DNA of 16,085 nt, taken from contig JAJRYW010000076.1 in assembly GCA_024275555.1 (NCBI GenBank), positions 1 to 16,085 on the forward strand. Reading direction: 5' to 3'. Below the pieces are notes generated by a model that was not told the DNA's origin, did no database searches, and saw only the letters and a list, made by a program, of their open reading frames with translations. Positions 13,101 to 16,085 of this stretch are shown here, one piece after another. The position numbers were made by a program, and so were the translations under genes. Each line of letters begins with the position of its first letter. The stretch's first letter is position 1. Origin of the DNA: Calditrichota bacterium. GTDB taxonomy: Bacteria > Calditrichota > Calditrichia > RBG-13-44-9 > J075.

Positions 13101-15073
13101 ATTTCTTCCCGTTTAAACCCGGGTAAAACACGATTGATGTAAAGAATCATCCCCTTTCCATCTATGATGTTGATAAAATTAGGGGCGTTTTCTGCCAGGG
13201 AGCGGAAGCGTTGTTCACTGTCGCGCAGCGCTTGTTCGGTTTGGCGCTGCTCGGTGATATCCCGCACGACCACCAGGAATTCATCCTGGTTCATCGAGAC
13301 GATCCGGGCTTCATAGTATCTGTTCTGCCCGCCCATCATCATTTCATAAGTAAAAGCCTGAACTTGTTGCGTTTCCCGGGCCCGGGCCATGGCTTGCTCT
13401 GCCTGCCGGGCTATCTCTTCCGGAAGGACCTCAGCAATTGTCTTGCCGATAAACTCCTGCGGGGGAACGAGGGTTTCGAATCCCTTCGCCGGTACATAAT
13501 CCAGATATTCGCCATTCATATCCAAATAAAAAATCACATCGGGAAGCGCGGCTAAGAGCGCCCGGTTTTTGGCCTCGCTGTAATGCAATTCAGCCTCGGT
13601 CATTGCCCGGTCGGTAACATCCAGCATAAAGGCGTGCGTGTGCGATAATTGCCCGCTCTCATTGTAGTAGGCTTTTGCGGAAAGTTCTACATAGCAAATA
13701 CTGCCGTCTTTTTTGATTAGCTGATAGGAGAGGTCCTGCACATAGCCGCGTTTGAGGAACTCCGGCCAGCCTACCTCCTGGGCATATTCTTTGCTTTCCT
13801 GATCCATAAAACCGAGCAAGGATTTCCCCAGCACTTCCTCGCGGGTGTATCCCAGGGTCTTCAGCCAGGTTTCATTTACGGAAACGATCTTAAAATCTGC
13901 ATCCAGAGAGTGCATCATGACCGGTGTTTCTTCGTACAAACGGCGGTACTGTTCTTCCCGGGCTTTCAGAGCCTTTTCGGCCTGTTTGCGCTGGCTGATA
14001 TCCTCGAAAAGCACTCCGACGCAATGGTCGGGCAAGGGGAAGGCTTTTACGGCAAGCGCACTCTGGGGGAGGCGCCGACGGTTGTAAACAAGTTCCTCGA
14101 TCTCCAGCGGCCGTTGTTCTTGAACCACGGAAGCGTATAGCCGGGGAATCTTTTTTGCCCGCAAATCGGGGAAATTTTCATCAATTGTGCGGCCGATGAT
14201 TTCCGAATTGGGCAGCCCCGTAAACTGCTCGGCGGCCGGATTGGCCGAGATGAGGCGCAGGGTGCGGTCATCATCAGGCTCTTCCAGGTGGTAGACATGC
14301 AAGCCCATCTGCATAGTCTTAACAATATCCTGGTAAAGTCGCAATTCTTTTTCTGCTTTTTGTCTTAGCTCCAGACTCTCCCGGAACGCCTCGACCAGCT
14401 TATTGATCTCGGCGCTTCCGGAAGGCAGGCTGTCAAAATGCACTTCTTTCCCCTCGCCAAACTGCTGCACCGTCTCCATCAGGCGCCGCAGCGGCGCCGT
14501 GAACCGCCGCATCAAGATGAGGCCGACGATTAGAATAATGATCCCGGCGCTCAGGGTAATGATCAGCAGGCGGGTTTTGACCCGGTCCATATATTCACCA
14601 AACGCGCCGTATTTGATCGCCGCAACCAGTTTCATCGAAGGGGAAACCGGAATCACCTGGCCCCTGAGCAGCAAATCTCCGTTAGCCAGGCGCACTTTCC
14701 GGGCTATTGTTTTCTGCTTTCCCCAAGCAATTTCATCCAGGACCGGCCGGAGCCAGCTTCCCGCCGGAAGGGAATCGGAAGCCGCAACAACTTGCCCGGT
14801 TTCATTCAACAACAGTATAAATTCAATATTCGGATTGCTTTGGGCCAGCGAAGAAAAAATGGTGCGGATGGAATGCCAATCCTGCTCCCGCAGCTCCTCC
14901 CCAATCGGTTTGATAAGAGCCCGGGTCAAAACCTGCGAGGATTGCTCCCAAATTCGAATCTGGATATTGCGCGCCTCATCTTTGCCCCAAAATCCGAAAA
15001 TCAGCGCGGCAATGACGGCCATGCTCCCCACTAACAAGCCCATCTGCATTTGGATTGACCATGCTTTTTTCAT
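10139..15073 (-). CDS. Membrane sensor kinase with HAMP, eight PAS, one GAF and a NarL-type (HisKA_3) core
   Basis: This kinase has 1644 residues. A first transmembrane helix (about 9-27) and a second (168-190) flank a roughly 140-residue extracytoplasmic region with a Cache-like stretch (FILLLNETGQVVAASDS). HAMP follows (191-243), then PAS domains at about 243-359, 377-491, 498-608, 623-728, 743-855, 866-980 and 995-1110. Most end in the family's D-I/V-T/S-x-R/K signature before a short coiled linker. Next come a GAF (1122-1282), an eighth PAS (1290-1405) and the kinase core: phospho-acceptor His1444 in AREIHDEFGQ, then HATPase with ESLTNIARHS and DNGIGF (about 1540-1641). ATG 15073 has GGAG six bases upstream. 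The HisKA_3 core predicts a NarL-type partner, and one is encoded next downstream. Cofactors such as heme or flavin cannot be assigned. Confidence 0.95.
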   Translation of the reverse strand: MKKAWSIQMQMGLLVGSMAVIAALIFGFWGKDEARNIQIRIWEQSSQVLTRALIKPIGEELREQDWHSIRTIFSSLAQSNPNIEFILLLNETGQVVAASDSLPAGSWLRPVLDEIAWGKQKTIARKVRLANGDLLLRGQVIPVSPSMKLVAAIKYGAFGEYMDRVKTRLLIITLSAGIIILIVGLILMRRFTAPLRRLMETVQQFGEGKEVHFDSLPSGSAEINKLVEAFRESLELRQKAEKELRLYQDIVKTMQMGLHVYHLEEPDDDRTLRLISANPAAEQFTGLPNSEIIGRTIDENFPDLRAKKIPRLYASVVQEQRPLEIEELVYNRRRLPQSALAVKAFPLPDHCVGVLFEDISQRKQAEKALKAREEQYRRLYEETPVMMHSLDADFKIVSVNETWLKTLGYTREEVLGKSLLGFMDQESKEYAQEVGWPEFLKRGYVQDLSYQLIKKDGSICYVELSAKAYYNESGQLSHTHAFMLDVTDRAMTEAELHYSEAKNRALLAALPDVIFYLDMNGEYLDYVPAKGFETLVPPQEFIGKTIAEVLPEEIARQAEQAMARARETQQVQAFTYEMMMGGQNRYYEARIVSMNQDEFLVVVRDITEQRQTEQALRDSEQRFRSLAENAPNFINIIDGKGMILYINRVLPGFKREEIVGSTVWKYTLPEFHPAMKEVFRGVLKTGKADRYETSSPDAQGNLHYYETFVGPLYIGDKIDALILISNDMTKKKEAENQLLKSERRYRQLVETMQEGLWVIDRDAYTTYVNPRMAEMLGYQVEEMLGKHLFDFMDEHGVEIARGKLSHREEGNSEDHDFELLKKDGSRIYTRMCTNPLTDEQGNYVGALAAVADVTDRHEALESLRRSEELFRTLSRVAPVGIFRNDSDGKCTYANEKILEIMGCTLEEVLGDGWQNAIHPDDRGRVVSSWRQAVSENKLFETEYRFLRRDQSIAWVLVRAQSISGPGGQLLGFVGAAVEITKRKQSEEALQRTQNILLYTERLAKIGSWEWIFNTDEVIWSPEMYRQYRLNPREVKRVDFNTALKAIHPDDVPKVRINTEKALKTGKIKPMEYRLLLDDGTIRYMRGEGEVITDGNGLPLKMVGFAQDITQRKKAEELLKQHVFQQQAVARLGEKALKGTSISPLMREAVRVVARVLKVDYTKVLKLQPDRQTMVMEAGIGWPKGNIGKRETPVSDTSQAGFTLRSKKPTIVVDHRTETRFSTTYLYQNYQIRCGVDILIGDPDNPYGVLGAHSRELRKFSRSEVNFLVSIANILAEAIDRERAENLLKESEEKVRTILETLLDGVTVVDLNLGIQDVNQRSVELFGFQKKEDVLHRNALEFVSPSEHSRIPELLKIFYEKGFVENVEIIARRVDGQEFPAEVSAALLCDKNGAPAGIVVISRDVSKLKQAFNELQTSRERLRELATHLQHVREEERRAIAREIHDEFGQILTVLKMDLALLERELKKRLPGQDLHSVEEEIDRMNQLVDQTGAKMSALITRLRPEVLDNLGLIPALEWQIEDFQKHTGIYCDFRSDVSTLELEDDYAISLIRILQESLTNIARHSQATRVRVRLRLEDGFIRMSITDNGIGFKNGESVEAGHYGILGMKERAASHQGKLEVLSEPGQGARIYLEMPAVLSTEKK

Positions 15074-15449
15074 AGAAAACTCCGCTTAAAATCTTTCACT
15101 TCCGGGTCATCTCTGTTAAACAGGAACGATTTATCCGGGCAAGAACGAATCGTAAAACCGTTCAAAATGTGCAAAGAAAATATGCACTTTTCGCTGGTGC
15201 AGCGCTTCCCTGCGACACTCCGGCGATGGGATACGGCTCAACACCGTCAATATAACATCGATTGGGTACGGATTGCAAAGGAGGCCGCTTCATTATTTTT
15301 ATCAAACAATCCAAACGGTTATTTCAGCATCATGTGCCGGAAAAATTTCTTACAAATAATTTTTTGCCGGGCGGTTGGGAGCATTTTTGTTTATCTTAAA
15401 CTTCTGTAGGACCCGTCATCCCTAATCATATAACCAACAAGGAGATGCT
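15074..15449. other. Divergent intergenic region between the PAS kinase and the DUF1572 gene
   Basis: This stretch of 376 bp should hold the promoters of both divergent genes. An 80-codon open frame (15167-15409) looks like chance: it has no ribosome binding site and no family character. A small hairpin GTGCA/TGCAC (15169-15173, 15183-15187) is followed by TTTT on the plus strand. An AT-rich patch lies at about 15330-15400. No confident promoter boxes were found. Confidence 0.4.
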
Positions 15450-15980
15450 ATGAATGCTGATAAATATTTGCATAATATCTACCAGGAATATATGCGATTA
15501 AAACAATTAAGCGACCGTGCTCTGGCGCAAATCGATGATGAAGCATTTTTCAGGCAGACCGATCCGCAGGGTAATTCTATGGCAATTTTGATCAAACACA
15601 TTGCCGGAAACATGCGTTCCCGCTGGCGGGATTTTCTCACCAGCGACGGGGAAAAACCGGATCGTCAGCGGGAGCGCGAGTTTATGCTGGAGGAGATGGA
15701 CACACGGGCCCATTTAATGGCGCGCTGGGAGGCTTCCTGGAATATTTTGCGAAACACCCTGACCTCGCTGCAAGCGGCGGATTTGGAAAAAGAGATAACC
15801 ATCCGGGGAGAATCTCATGCGGTTCCGGAAGCATTGCACCGGCAACTGACCCACTACGCTTATCACACCGGGCAAATTGTGCAAATGGCCCGTTCCCAGG
15901 CCGGGGATCAATGGCAATCTCTAAGCATCCCGAAAGGGCAATCGGAACAGTTTAACAAAAATCCTCAAAGTTATTTATAG
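15450..15980 (+). CDS. DUF1572 / DinB-like four-helix putative metalloprotein
   Basis: This 176-residue soluble protein is of typical length for the DinB/YfiT-like superfamily, which forms a four-helix bundle with a three-histidine metal site. His50 in the ILIKHIAGNMRSRW helix and His135 plus His139 in HYAYHTGQIVQMA give the expected H...HxxxH triad. The segment MAILIKHIAGN and the C-terminal HYAYHTGQI motif are characteristic of DUF1572. Some DinB-superfamily members are thiol-dependent transferases, but the substrate here is unknown. AAGGAG (15439-15444) lies five bases before the ATG. It is transcribed divergently from the PAS kinase, and no functional link is evident. Confidence 0.88.
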   Translation: MNADKYLHNIYQEYMRLKQLSDRALAQIDDEAFFRQTDPQGNSMAILIKHIAGNMRSRWRDFLTSDGEKPDRQREREFMLEEMDTRAHLMARWEASWNILRNTLTSLQAADLEKEITIRGESHAVPEALHRQLTHYAYHTGQIVQMARSQAGDQWQSLSIPKGQSEQFNKNPQSYL

Positions 15981-15982
15981 AC

Positions 15983-16084
15983 GCGTGAATAAATTCGAGA
16001 AGACTGCCGGTTCTCCGGTAGCCGCATTCCGGGTAATCGGAATGCGGCTACCGCAGCAATCTATATTCGCGGATTAATTCACGC
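15983..16084. repeat. Nested palindromic (MITE/REP-like) element after the DUF1572 gene
   Basis: The outer inverted repeat pairs 15983-15997 with 16070-16084 (13 of 15 positions; the first eight, GCGTGAAT, are perfect). Centred inside it is a 15-bp perfect stem, 16016-16030 with 16039-16053, extendable by one G-C pair to a 6-nt loop. No T tract follows the inner stem. It begins two bases after the stop codon and could act as a transcript end, but the two-tier symmetry looks more like a small mobile or dispersed element. The right edge is one base from the end of the window. Confidence 0.6.
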
Positions 16085-16085
16085 C

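Noticed and set aside
15169..15190. Hairpin GTGCA/TGCAC followed by TTTT, as a terminator
   Set aside because: The stem is only five base pairs with a nine-base loop, and no gene ends upstream on the plus strand.
15167..15409. 80-codon plus-strand frame in the divergent intergenic region
   Set aside because: No ribosome binding site, no recognisable domain, and it occupies the place where promoters for both neighbours are expected.

Overview
The window is chromosomal DNA of moderate GC content from a bacterium with a Gram-negative type envelope: it has lipoprotein signals, an ABC metal importer permease and a sensor kinase whose propeller region should face the periplasm. Two-component-regulator propeller repeats followed by a Y_Y_Y domain and a histidine kinase are typical of the Bacteroidota/Ignavibacteriota/Calditrichota side of the FCB supergroup. 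However, the genes use clear Shine-Dalgarno sequences, and the exact lineage is inference. I see no rRNA, tRNA, CRISPR array, transposase or phage gene.

Positions 1-3286 (plus strand) hold envelope metal genes. The last codons of a gene overlap the start of a ZnuB-type metal ABC permease (22-822). A long GC-rich hairpin follows, then a class I SAM-dependent methyltransferase (913-1734). After about 370 bp without a convincing gene come a SCO1/SenC copper lipoprotein (2104-2709) and a PCu(A)C copper chaperone (2741-3286). The last two are a standard pair that loads copper into the CuA site of cytochrome c oxidase. Shine-Dalgarno sequences suggest that both start a little downstream of their longest open frames.

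Positions 3321-15073 (minus strand) are a signalling block of three genes. In transcription order they are a 1644-residue membrane kinase with eight PAS domains, one GAF domain and a NarL-type (HisKA_3) core; a NarL/LuxR-family response regulator; and an approximately 1827-residue hybrid kinase with a periplasmic double propeller, Y_Y_Y, two GAFs, a PAS, HisKA/HATPase, a degenerate receiver and an intact receiver. The PAS kinase and the regulator are matched by family. The hybrid kinase ends at its receiver and has neither an HTH nor an HPt domain, so its output partner is not in view. Gaps of 431 and 270 bp suggest separate transcription units. The first gap holds a roughly 290-bp interrupted inverted repeat (foldback element), and the second begins with a nested hairpin just after the regulator's stop codon.

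Positions 15074-16085 hold a 376-bp divergent intergenic region, a DUF1572/DinB-like four-helix protein (15450-15980), and a second foldback palindrome (15983-16084) at the window edge. The features most worth following up are the paired giant sensors around one regulator and the two non-coding foldback elements.
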